Of a stretch of DNA of 18,987 bases, positions 1 to 6,545 are shown piece after piece (the stretch's first letter is position 1; every line of letters starts with the position of its first letter). Both the position numbers and the translations under genes were made by a program. The notes under the pieces are model-generated. The model saw only the letters and a program-made list of their open reading frames with translations, did no database searches and was not told the origin of the DNA. Origin of the DNA: Atopobiaceae bacterium (lineage in GTDB: Bacteria > Actinomycetota > Coriobacteriia > Coriobacteriales > Atopobiaceae); the NCBI GenBank assembly GCA_015258485.1, contig JABZIF010000009.1:1-18987 (forward strand), read 5' to 3'.

Positions 1-48
1 GAGGTTGGTACCTGAGCCGGAAAGAAGAACGCCAAGCTTAATCGGCAT
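1..48 (-). CDS. purN: Phosphoribosylglycinamide formyltransferase, N-terminal fragment (cut by window edge)
   Basis: Only the first 16 codons are inside the window. They read M-P-I-K-L-G-V-L-L-S-G-S-G-T-N-L, which matches the conserved nucleotide-binding start of PurN (a hydrophobic strand followed by S-G-x-G-T-N-L). PurN transfers a formyl group from 10-formyltetrahydrofolate to GAR, the third step of purine synthesis. The ATG lies at 46-48 and overlaps the last 11 bases of purM in another frame. An AAAGGTGG-like ribosome binding site sits inside the purM coding end about 9 bases upstream. The overlap implies translational coupling in a purF-purM-purN operon. The identification rests on a short motif plus the gene order, both of which agree. 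Confidence 0.85.
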   Translation of the reverse strand, partial: MPIKLGVLLSGSGTNL

Positions 49-1126
49 CGTTGTAAACCACCTTTCCGGTACCTGGGATAATCTGGCCTATGATAAATGG
101 CTCAAATCCCTGATCAGAAAGAGTTTCCGCCACATCGTCAACATCATCCATATCCACAATAAGAGCCATGCCAACACCCATATTGAAGGTACGATATTGC
201 TCATCAAGAGATAGGTTTGCAGCATTAGATACATATGAAATAACAGGCGGGATAGACCACGCAGGACCAGCTTCCCCACCACGATCAACCTCAGCATCAA
301 GGTGAGCTGGTAGCGCGCGGTTAAGGTTCTCGGTAATTCCGCCACCGGTAATGTGTGCCATAGCCTTGATAGGCGCTCCTGCACGAAGAGCTGCAAGCAA
401 TCCACCTGCATAAATAGTGGTTGGACGCAAAACAGCGTCTGCAAGAGATTCACCGTTAAGTTCCTCGAGTGGCTGATTAAGCTCCTCAACAGTCTTGCCT
501 TCGATAACAACTTTACGTACCAAGGAATATCCATTTGAGTGAATGCCAGAAGAAGGAAGTCCCAGAATAATGTCACCTTCACTGACCTTCTCGGGACCTA
601 AAATTTTTGGTTTGTCGACAACGCCTACAACAAAACCAGCCAAATCATAATCGTCAGGATTCATGACGCCTGGATGCTCAGCCATCTCGCCGCCCACCAG
701 GGCACAGCCGCTCTTGCGACAACCCTCTGCAATGCCGCCAACAATCTCAGCAACTGCTTCAGCCTTAAGCTTGCCCACAGCTACGTAGTCCAAGAAGAAC
801 AGTGGCTCGGCACCCATAGGAACAATGTCGTCAACGCACATTGCAACCAGGTCCTCACCTACCGTATTGTGACGGTTAAGTAGCTGAGCAATAGCAAGCT
901 TAGTACCAACGCCATCAGTACCACTAACCAGCACAGGCTCTTCCATATCCTTAAGCGCAGCGGCCGAGAAACAAGAGCCAAAACTACCTAGGCCGCCAAT
1001 GACCTCGGGGCGAGTGGTTGTAGCAACAGCAGCCTTAATAGCGTCAACCGCACGAGCGCCCTCATCAACGTCAACGCCTGCGTCAGCGTAGGTAATCTGC
1101 TTAGTTGGATCAGCGGAAGTAGTCAT
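38..1126 (-). CDS. purM: Phosphoribosylformylglycinamidine cyclo-ligase (AIR synthetase)
   Basis: PurM closes the imidazole ring: FGAM plus ATP gives AIR, the fifth step of IMP synthesis, in the cytoplasm. The 362-residue product has family-typical length. Visible motifs are G-V-D near residue 17, S-G-T-D-G-V-G-T-K at 69-76 (the glycine-rich ATP-grip region), D-L-V-A-M-C-V-D-D around 92-100, and V-G-G-E-M-A-E at 144-150. A G-L-P-S-S-G-I-H-S-N-G-Y motif marks the C-terminal half. I chose the ATG at 1126 over upstream TTG/ATG codons (1168/1165) because those lie inside purF, and because an AAGGGGAG ribosome binding site overlapping the purF stop sits 6 bases before it. The gap to purF is 10 bases, and purM overlaps purN by 11, so the three are surely cotranscribed. 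Confidence 0.97.
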   Translation of the reverse strand: MTTSADPTKQITYADAGVDVDEGARAVDAIKAAVATTTRPEVIGGLGSFGSCFSAAALKDMEEPVLVSGTDGVGTKLAIAQLLNRHNTVGEDLVAMCVDDIVPMGAEPLFFLDYVAVGKLKAEAVAEIVGGIAEGCRKSGCALVGGEMAEHPGVMNPDDYDLAGFVVGVVDKPKILGPEKVSEGDIILGLPSSGIHSNGYSLVRKVVIEGKTVEELNQPLEELNGESLADAVLRPTTIYAGGLLAALRAGAPIKAMAHITGGGITENLNRALPAHLDAEVDRGGEAGPAWSIPPVISYVSNAANLSLDEQYRTFNMGVGMALIVDMDDVDDVAETLSDQGFEPFIIGQIIPGTGKVVYNDAD

Positions 1127-1136
1127 TGTTCTCCCC

Positions 1137-2630
1137 TTACTGCTCTGAGGGCATAAGACCCTCATCAATTAATTGCTTTTCTATCTGCTCAAACTTAAGC
1201 GCAAACGACTTATGCAAGTTATTTGGCGTACACGTTGGTAAAAACTTTTGATAAAAGTCTTGAGGAATTTCTACAGGATAATTTCCACTAAAGCACGCAT
1301 CGCAATACCCCCGAGAAGGGACACACGACATAAGTCCATCAAGCGTCAAAAAGCCCAAAGAATCTGCGCCGATAAAGCTACAAATCTTCTCGGTACTCAT
1401 ATTTGCCGCAATAAGCTGATCTTGATCTGCCGTATCAATGCCATAAAAGCAAGGCCAAACAACCTTTGGAGAAGCGCTTCTTACATGAACTTCAGTTGCC
1501 CCCGCGTCTCGTAACAACTGAACAATCTGCTTTGAGGTTGTACCGCGAACTACCGAGTCATCAACCATAACAATGCGTTTACCAGCAACAACATCAGAAA
1601 GCGCATTAAGCTTCAAGCGAACGCCTAATTCACGAAGTTGCTGAGTCGGTTGAATAAATGTTCTTGCAACATAACGATTCTTAATAAGGCCAGTTCCAAA
1701 AGGAATCTTTAACTCCTCAGCAAAACCTTCAGCTGCAGGAACGCCTGAATCTGGAACACCGATAACTAAATCAGCTTCAACGGAAGTCTCTTTTGCCAGT
1801 TGTCTACCCATTTGGTGTCGAATAGCATATACCGAACGTCCGCCAATAATAGAATCAGGGCGCGAAAAATACACCTGTTCAAAAAGACAATCCGATTGAT
1901 TGTGAGATTCAATTCCCCTCTCAGATGATAAGCCATCATCGGTAATGCGAATAATCTCGCCTGGAGCCACTTCACGCACAAACGTTGCGCCCACAATATC
2001 CAGCGCGCATGTCTCGGATGCAACCACCCAGTTATTCTCGTCTTCTGCACCAAGATGACCAAGCACAAGTGGCCTAATTCCGTTAGGATCCCTAAAAGCA
2101 TACAGGGCATTTTCTCGAATAAGGACCATAGCAAAGCCGCCCTCAATCAGCTTCATAGTGGAAGAAATACCGCTACGTAACCGATGTGTACGGCGCGTAA
2201 AATATCCGATAAGCTGCGCGGCTACTTCAGAATCTGTATGAGATCTAAAGGAAATCTGGCGAGAAGACAACTCTTCTCGCAAAGAATCAAAATTGACGAG
2301 CGTGCCGTTATGAGCAAGTGCAATAAGTGTCTGGTCAATTGAAGATATATGTGGCTGAGCTGATTCCCAACCTTTTGCACCAGCGGTGCCGTATCGACAA
2401 TGTCCAACAGCCACTTTACCAGGCATTGCGTTAAGGTCATCGTTGTTGAATACCTCGGTCACTAAACCCGTATCTTTTCTAATAAGAACAGTCTGACCGT
2501 CTCCAACAGCAATTCCTGCAGAATCCTGACCACGATGCTGCAGAGCATGAAGAGCAAAATACGTAAGTCGAGCGACATCACGATTAGGTGCCCAAACCCC
2601 AAAAACGCCACATTCCTCGTGAAGCTCCAT
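1137..2630 (-). CDS. purF: Amidophosphoribosyltransferase (Fe-S-type)
   Basis: PurF commits PRPP to purine synthesis by replacing pyrophosphate with glutamine-derived ammonia to give phosphoribosylamine. The 497-residue protein begins M-E-L-H-E-E-C-G-V-F-G, so Cys7 would be the Ntn-hydrolase nucleophile after removal of a 6-residue propeptide. Glutaminase motifs include H-R-G-Q-D-S-A-G-I-A (32-41), G-H-C-R-Y-G-T (76-82) and A-H-N-G-T (106-110). The PRPP-binding loop is V-M-V-D-D-S-V-V-R-G-T-T at 354-365. Cys248, Cys394, Cys443 and Cys446 fall where Bacillus subtilis PurF holds its [4Fe-4S] cluster, so this is probably the oxygen-sensitive class. The ATG at 2630 has GAGAGGA about 5 bases upstream. 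It is the first gene of the purF-purM-purN run and follows a terminator at 2711-2750. Confidence 0.97.
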   Translation of the reverse strand: MELHEECGVFGVWAPNRDVARLTYFALHALQHRGQDSAGIAVGDGQTVLIRKDTGLVTEVFNNDDLNAMPGKVAVGHCRYGTAGAKGWESAQPHISSIDQTLIALAHNGTLVNFDSLREELSSRQISFRSHTDSEVAAQLIGYFTRRTHRLRSGISSTMKLIEGGFAMVLIRENALYAFRDPNGIRPLVLGHLGAEDENNWVVASETCALDIVGATFVREVAPGEIIRITDDGLSSERGIESHNQSDCLFEQVYFSRPDSIIGGRSVYAIRHQMGRQLAKETSVEADLVIGVPDSGVPAAEGFAEELKIPFGTGLIKNRYVARTFIQPTQQLRELGVRLKLNALSDVVAGKRIVMVDDSVVRGTTSKQIVQLLRDAGATEVHVRSASPKVVWPCFYGIDTADQDQLIAANMSTEKICSFIGADSLGFLTLDGLMSCVPSRGYCDACFSGNYPVEIPQDFYQKFLPTCTPNNLHKSFALKFEQIEKQLIDEGLMPSEQ

Positions 2631-2710
2631 CGGATCCTCTCCGGGCTCCTTTAAGGTACCCTTTCGTAAAGCTTCTCTAAAACTCTTAATACCTACAGTG
2701 TACCTAGAAA

Positions 2711-2750
2711 CGTATAAGAAAAACGCTCCAAACTAAAGATGTTTGAAGCG
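2711..2750 (-). terminator. Rho-independent terminator between the sortase gene and purF
   Basis: On the minus strand a 10-bp stem is formed by arms 2741-2750 and 2724-2733, with one T-G pair and a 7-base loop. It is followed directly by TTTTTCTT. It lies about 60 bases after the sortase stop and 80 bases before the purF start, so it should end the sortase transcript. If the purF promoter were upstream of it, the hairpin could instead act as an attenuator, but no such evidence is visible. Confidence 0.85.
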
Positions 2751-2810
2751 TGTAACAATTCTTTTATAGCTATCTAACTATCTTAAAAGTATGTCTTTAC
2801 CAGCACGGCT

Positions 2811-3746
2811 TTACTTTGTTGTTGGCTGTGCCTCATTCTTTGGAACACATAGTAAAACTGCACGTCCATACTGGTCTGTGTAGTTGCAGGTAAAGAGCGT
2901 AAGAATGTGATTGGTGCGAGAAATAATATCATTCGCATCCGAGCGGGCATTTACTGCTTTAGCCAGCTTTCCTCGTAAATATGATCTGAATTCTTCTGGA
3001 GAAGAAAAATTGAACTGCCTTACCTCATCATCATCTTCATCAGTGTGATACATCAGTAATGGTTCAAGCTCATATGTCTGAGATGGCGTGACGTACCAAA
3101 TAGTGGTTGTTTTATCAAAAACCTGTTTGTCGTTCATTGCACCAACATACTGGAACATAGAGCCATTACGCATATGGTGACCATATAAAATAGTCTGCTG
3201 ATCAATTAGGCCCTCGGCATTATTTTCATAATCCATAAAAATTTGCCCACCGATTGACCACTCGCCTTTTGCATTAGTGTGCAAATAATAGTCATTATCT
3301 GTTGTCTGATATACCGGATAGTTAACTTGAGAATTTGGAATTTGTATCCATCCAACAACCTGATTGTTTACCGCTCTGAGTCCTGCCCAATCCACAGTTG
3401 GACCCTTGTCAATATTGTTTCCATTATCAGGAACCGTAGCATAGTGAGCTAACTCTTCATTTATAACATCTTGAGCATGATATTCACTTTGTGTCTTGAA
3501 CAGCATAACGCCAGCAACTGCAATAAGAACAAGACCTACAACCAATAAAATACGTGAAAGATAGACTGAAAAGTTCTTCTTTTTATCGTTATTATGGCCA
3601 TTGTCTTTTTTATTTACGTTGCCTCTTATGGTATGTATCTGTCTGGCGTCACCTGTCTGTCCAACACCAAAAGACCTGCTGTCATTAGAGGCAAAGTGTC
3701 TTCCGTCCTGCAAACCTATGCACAACCTTTCTTGTGGTTTTGCCAT
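2811..3746 (-). CDS. Class B sortase (cysteine transpeptidase), orphan
   Basis: A membrane-anchored sortase of 311 residues. Residues 1-60 are hydrophilic and cytoplasmic, 61-83 form one membrane segment, and about 115-305 form the extracellular catalytic domain. The catalytic triad is visible: His190 in T-I-L-Y-G-H-H-M, Cys287 in T-L-F-T-C-N-Y and Arg295 in Y-G-R-A-V-L-L. The Y-G-H-H-M-x-N-G-S-M-F context and the overall domain favour class B (SrtB-like) over class A or C. Such enzymes cleave a sorting signal and join the protein to the cell wall or to pilins. No protein with an LPxTG- or NPxTG-type signal is encoded nearby, so the substrate is unknown. The ATG at 3746 has no clear Shine-Dalgarno sequence; a TATAGC box 7 bases before it would allow a leaderless message. 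The true start is therefore uncertain, and the roughly 60-residue cytoplasmic stretch is longer than usual. Confidence 0.88.
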   Translation of the reverse strand: MAKPQERLCIGLQDGRHFASNDSRSFGVGQTGDARQIHTIRGNVNKKDNGHNNDKKKNFSVYLSRILLVVGLVLIAVAGVMLFKTQSEYHAQDVINEELAHYATVPDNGNNIDKGPTVDWAGLRAVNNQVVGWIQIPNSQVNYPVYQTTDNDYYLHTNAKGEWSIGGQIFMDYENNAEGLIDQQTILYGHHMRNGSMFQYVGAMNDKQVFDKTTTIWYVTPSQTYELEPLLMYHTDEDDDEVRQFNFSSPEEFRSYLRGKLAKAVNARSDANDIISRTNHILTLFTCNYTDQYGRAVLLCVPKNEAQPTTK

Positions 3747-3836
3747 TCTATCAGCTATAACATTGCTCTATAACTTAAAGCTTTACTACAGCAATTGACA
3801 AATGCTCTATTGTCATACTTTAAAAGTTTACCTACG

Positions 3837-3868
3837 CTTCACAAAAAATATCTGTATAACTTGTGAAG
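3837..3868. repeat. Inverted repeat CTTCACAA / TTGTGAAG upstream of the sortase gene
   Basis: Perfect 8-bp arms at 3837-3844 and 3861-3868 are separated by 16 AT-rich bases. The pair lies in the 210-base gap between the purE stop and the sortase start. There is no U-tract directly after either side, so an operator or weak mRNA structure is as likely as a terminator. The right arm is also the beginning of a partial direct repeat (TTGTGAAGACAC at 3861-3872 and TTGAGAAGACAC at 3896-3907, both followed within a few bases by TAACCA). Confidence 0.4.
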
Positions 3869-3956
3869 ACACCGCATAACCACATTTCATATTGAGTTGA
3901 GAAGACACGTAACCAGAAATATTTTGAAACTCTACGATAATCTCTTCTACGTTGTT

Positions 3957-4418
3957 TTATGCTTCAGCCATTTCCGCCTTAAGCTGAATGATTTTCTCGC
4001 GATACTCTGGAAGCGATGCGCCAAGAATCTGAGTTGCATAAATTGCAGCATTTTTTGCACCGTTAATAGCAACGCATGCCACAGGCACACCAGACGGCAT
4101 TTGGACCATTGAGAGCAACGAATCCATGCCTCCTAGATCGGAAGTTTTCATTGGGACACCAACCACGGGAAGTGGCGTAAATGCCGCAACAACCCCTCCA
4201 AGATGAGCTGCTTTTCCTGCTGCAGCGATAATCACTTTAAGGCCTCTATCAGCTGCAGTCGCCGCCCACTGATGCACCTTATCTGGCGTGCGGTGCGCAG
4301 ATGCCACAATCAACTCATAAGGAATGCCAAGACGCTCAAGCTCTGCAGTGCAACCCTCCATAGTGGCTAAATCACTTTTTGAGCCCATAATAATTCCTAC
4401 AACAGGTTTCTTCGCCAT
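3957..4418 (-). CDS. purE: 5-(carboxyamino)imidazole ribonucleotide mutase / AIR carboxylase catalytic subunit
   Basis: PurE forms CAIR, the carboxylated imidazole intermediate of purine synthesis. The 153-residue protein matches the family's single-domain size. It has G-I-I-M-G-S-K-S-D (8-16, phosphate-binding start), S-A-H-R-T-P-D with the likely catalytic His42, A-A-H-L-G-G (70-75) and the [12 protein letters not shown] segment (97-108). The start is the ATG at 4418, with AAGGAG 6 bases upstream; an in-frame TTG at 4433 overlaps that ribosome binding site and is rejected. No purK lies beside it, so whether it uses N5-CAIR or AIR plus CO2 cannot be settled here. Some residues (K-T-S-D-L-G-G, A-K-N-A-A) differ from E. 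coli PurE. It stands apart from purF-purM-purN, separated by the sortase gene, and is divergent from the vitamin B6 kinase. Confidence 0.95.
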   Translation of the reverse strand: MAKKPVVGIIMGSKSDLATMEGCTAELERLGIPYELIVASAHRTPDKVHQWAATAADRGLKVIIAAAGKAAHLGGVVAAFTPLPVVGVPMKTSDLGGMDSLLSMVQMPSGVPVACVAINGAKNAAIYATQILGASLPEYREKIIQLKAEMAEA

Positions 4419-4532
4419 CTTAGACTCCTTCAAGTTCTTTTAAATCTTCAAACATGCCACGCATATTACCTACAGTATAGAGTATGATTTTCAAGAACGT
4501 TGGTCCATCAGTCCACGTGAAAGGAAATTATC
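4419..4532. promoter_or_regulatory. Divergent intergenic region of purE and the B6 kinase
   Basis: These 114 bases must hold promoters for both directions. A plus-strand TATGAT at 4483-4488 could be a -10 box for the kinase, but no good -35 sits 17 bases upstream. On the minus strand TATACT (complement of 4475-4480) is a possible -10 for purE. The kinase ribosome binding site AAAGGAA is at 4520-4526. No known riboswitch could be recognised. Confidence 0.4.
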
Positions 4533-5402
4533 ATGAATGAAACCAACTCCGTTCTATTCCGTCGAAACAATTCGTACATTCCACGAATTGCCGCCGTCCA
4601 TGATCTTTGCGGTTACGGCAAATGCTCTCTTGGTGTAGCAATCCCTGTACTTTCTGCAGCCGGCTGTGACGTTTGCCCTGTTCCAACGTCACTTTTCTCG
4701 GCTCATACCAAATTCCCAAAGTTCTACATGCACGACACCACCAGCATGCTCAATGAATATCTTGATGCGTGGGTAGAAGAAGGCATTGAACTGGATGCTA
4801 TTTACTCCGGCTTCCTTGGTGCACCAGAACAGGTTGCCAGCATTCAAAGACTATATCGTGAGCATCCAAAGGCTTTGCGCGTAGTTGATCCTGTCATGGG
4901 AGATGGCGGCGTAATGTACCCCACCTATACACAAGAACTCTGTGATGCTATGAAAGCACTGGTTGACGGCGCAGATATCCTGACACCAAACCTTACTGAA
5001 GCATCCATTTTGACTGGCATCCCATATGCAGGCCAAGATTTAGCTGACGAGAAAGTCAATGAACTACTTGATGCTCTATTAGCCATGGGCGCTAAGTGTG
5101 TTGTTCTTAAGGGTATCGTGCGTGATGACGGTTTAATTCGCAACTATGTTGCCACGGCTTCCGAGCGTGGCGAAATTGCCTCTAAGCTACTTCCCTACAT
5201 GCTGCATGGCACTGGCGACCTCTTTGCGGCATCGCTTTTAGCTGCAGTAATGTGCGGGCAAAAAATTGCAGATGCGTGCGAATTTGCGGGAGAGTTTGTT
5301 TGCGCATCGATGGAGATTACACGTGAGCAGCCTGATTTTGAAATGCGTGGCGTTTCTTTTGAAACAAAATTGGGTATGATCACTAATCTTTTACAGAACT
5401 AA
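4533..5402 (+). CDS. Pyridoxal/pyridoxamine kinase (PfkB/ribokinase superfamily)
   Basis: This kinase salvages vitamin B6 by phosphorylating pyridoxal, pyridoxamine or pyridoxine with ATP to give the 5'-phosphate. The 289-residue protein shows H-D-L-C-G-Y-G-K-C-S-L (23-33), typical of the PdxK/PdxY branch. It also has V-D-P-V-M-G-D (118-124), D-I-L-T-P-N-L-T-E-A (148-157), and H-G-T-G-D-L-F-A-A (225-233) with Asp229 as the expected catalytic base in the anion hole. It is the only plus-strand gene in the window. AAAGGAA lies about 7 bases before the ATG, and a terminator follows at 5478. The branch resembles the PdxY-like kinases of Gram-positive anaerobes. Assignment to PdxK or PdxY, and hence the preferred vitamer, cannot be made by eye. 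Confidence 0.92.
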   Translation: MNETNSVLFRRNNSYIPRIAAVHDLCGYGKCSLGVAIPVLSAAGCDVCPVPTSLFSAHTKFPKFYMHDTTSMLNEYLDAWVEEGIELDAIYSGFLGAPEQVASIQRLYREHPKALRVVDPVMGDGGVMYPTYTQELCDAMKALVDGADILTPNLTEASILTGIPYAGQDLADEKVNELLDALLAMGAKCVVLKGIVRDDGLIRNYVATASERGEIASKLLPYMLHGTGDLFAASLLAAVMCGQKIADACEFAGEFVCASMEITREQPDFEMRGVSFETKLGMITNLLQN

Positions 5403-5477
5403 GCATTACGAAACTGGTCTCTTAGCACACGTTAAACTCTATAGATAACAAGTTTCTCAGCTACGTTATTCCAGCTC

Positions 5478-5507
5478 AAAAAAGCCACTGATTTCAGTGG
5501 CTTTTTT
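5478..5507. terminator. Bidirectional rho-independent terminator between convergent genes
   Basis: A 7-bp GCCACTG stem (5484-5490 with 5495-5501) has an ATTT loop. It is flanked by six A on the left and six T on the right, so it terminates on both strands. It lies 75 bases after the B6 kinase stop and 17 bases after the stop of the converging membrane-protein gene, and can serve both. Confidence 0.93.
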
Positions 5508-5523
5508 GTTACCGCAAAACATG

Positions 5524-6462
5524 TTATTTGGTACCTGAGCTTCCACTTGATCCCGTATCAGAAGTACTCCCCGAATTGCCTGAGCTATTATTTGAAGTGC
5601 CACTTCCTGTACTATTGGTAGTTCCCTTTGTACTGGTAGTTGAGTTATTGTTCACTAAACCACCAAGTACGCGAACTGGGGTAAACGAAGTAGCAATCTG
5701 ATCGCGAAGCTCACTCTGAATTGTTTCATCAGCACCTGTAATCACCATAGTAATATTAACGCCATCTGATGACTGTGTTTTAGAGAACGTAAAAGTAAAA
5801 ATAGGTGTTGAATCACTGCTAGGCTTCAAGAAGCCAAAAAGCTCCGACTTTTGCAAATTGCCTTGATCGTCTCTGTGTACACTAACGTGATATACAACAG
5901 TATTTATCTTTGCATTAAGCAACGCATTAATGGCAAATGCTTGTGCCTGAACACTCGAGCCCGCATAACACTCAAGCACATCCTTTGAAGTGGTGTCTGT
6001 GACCGTCACCTCAACGCGACCGGTATTCTCATCTGCCTCTTGAACCGTAAAATCTTCTGGAAATTGCGTAAAACCGTTACCCCACTCAACACCACCTCGA
6101 AGTGCAGAGGCAACAGTTCTTACAGTAACAGATTCAGTAAGATTGGCGGTATTCGCACGACGAATCAGACCGCAGGAAACTTGTAAGGCAACTACAATTG
6201 CCAAAAAAATGAGAACGAACAGTACGGCTGTCCGCGTAATGACTTTCTCGACATTTGATCCCGATGGGTCAGAACCTGAAAGTGGATCTATCTCAATTAC
6301 GTCAGATCCACTTGCTCTTCGAACTCGCTCTTGAGCTGCTCGCTCTTCATTTGGATGACCGGTTTCATCAACTTTGGAAAACAATTCTTCAGCTGCGTCT
6401 GCATCAAGTGCACCCTTTTGACGGCGAGCAAATCTTGAACGTTCTGTATCTTCTTTAGCCAT
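5524..6462 (-). CDS. Single-pass membrane protein with Ser/Gly/Thr-rich C-terminal tail, function unknown
   Basis: I do not recognise this 312-residue protein. Residues 1-73 are charged and hydrophilic, with several Arg/Lys near the start. One hydrophobic segment spans about 76-98. Residues 105-265 form a plausible compact extracytoplasmic domain with alternating short hydrophobic strands and several acidic turns. From about 266 to the end, the chain is almost only Ser, Thr, Gly and Asn, a flexible tail that could span the wall or carry sugars. Cys97 at the membrane exit lacks a canonical lipobox (Q-V-S-C) and follows a long N-terminal region, so a lipoprotein is unlikely. The ATG at 6462 has only a weak GAGAGAG ribosome binding site. 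It follows the ABC exporter gene by 83 bases in the same direction; cotranscription is possible but unproven. Confidence 0.8.
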   Translation of the reverse strand: MAKEDTERSRFARRQKGALDADAAEELFSKVDETGHPNEERAAQERVRRASGSDVIEIDPLSGSDPSGSNVEKVITRTAVLFVLIFLAIVVALQVSCGLIRRANTANLTESVTVRTVASALRGGVEWGNGFTQFPEDFTVQEADENTGRVEVTVTDTTSKDVLECYAGSSVQAQAFAINALLNAKINTVVYHVSVHRDDQGNLQKSELFGFLKPSSDSTPIFTFTFSKTQSSDGVNITMVITGADETIQSELRDQIATSFTPVRVLGGLVNNNSTTSTKGTTNSTGSGTSNNSSGNSGSTSDTGSSGSSGTK

Positions 6463-6545
6463 GTAGCTCTCTCATTTCAAAGCTTTTTCTAGCAAGAAAA
6501 CAGACTTTTATATGCATGACTTGCCAGCCTAGGTTCAATAAGACA

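Noticed and set aside
1127..1168. Upstream purM starts inside purF
   Set aside because: The ATG at 1126 has a strong AAGGGGAG site and gives the conserved N-terminus; the earlier codons add residues coded by the purF end.
6168..6175. Lipoprotein signal around Cys97 of the 5524-6462 protein
   Set aside because: The residues before the Cys (Q-V-S) do not fit a lipobox and the preceding cytoplasmic region of over 70 residues is far too long for a signal peptide.
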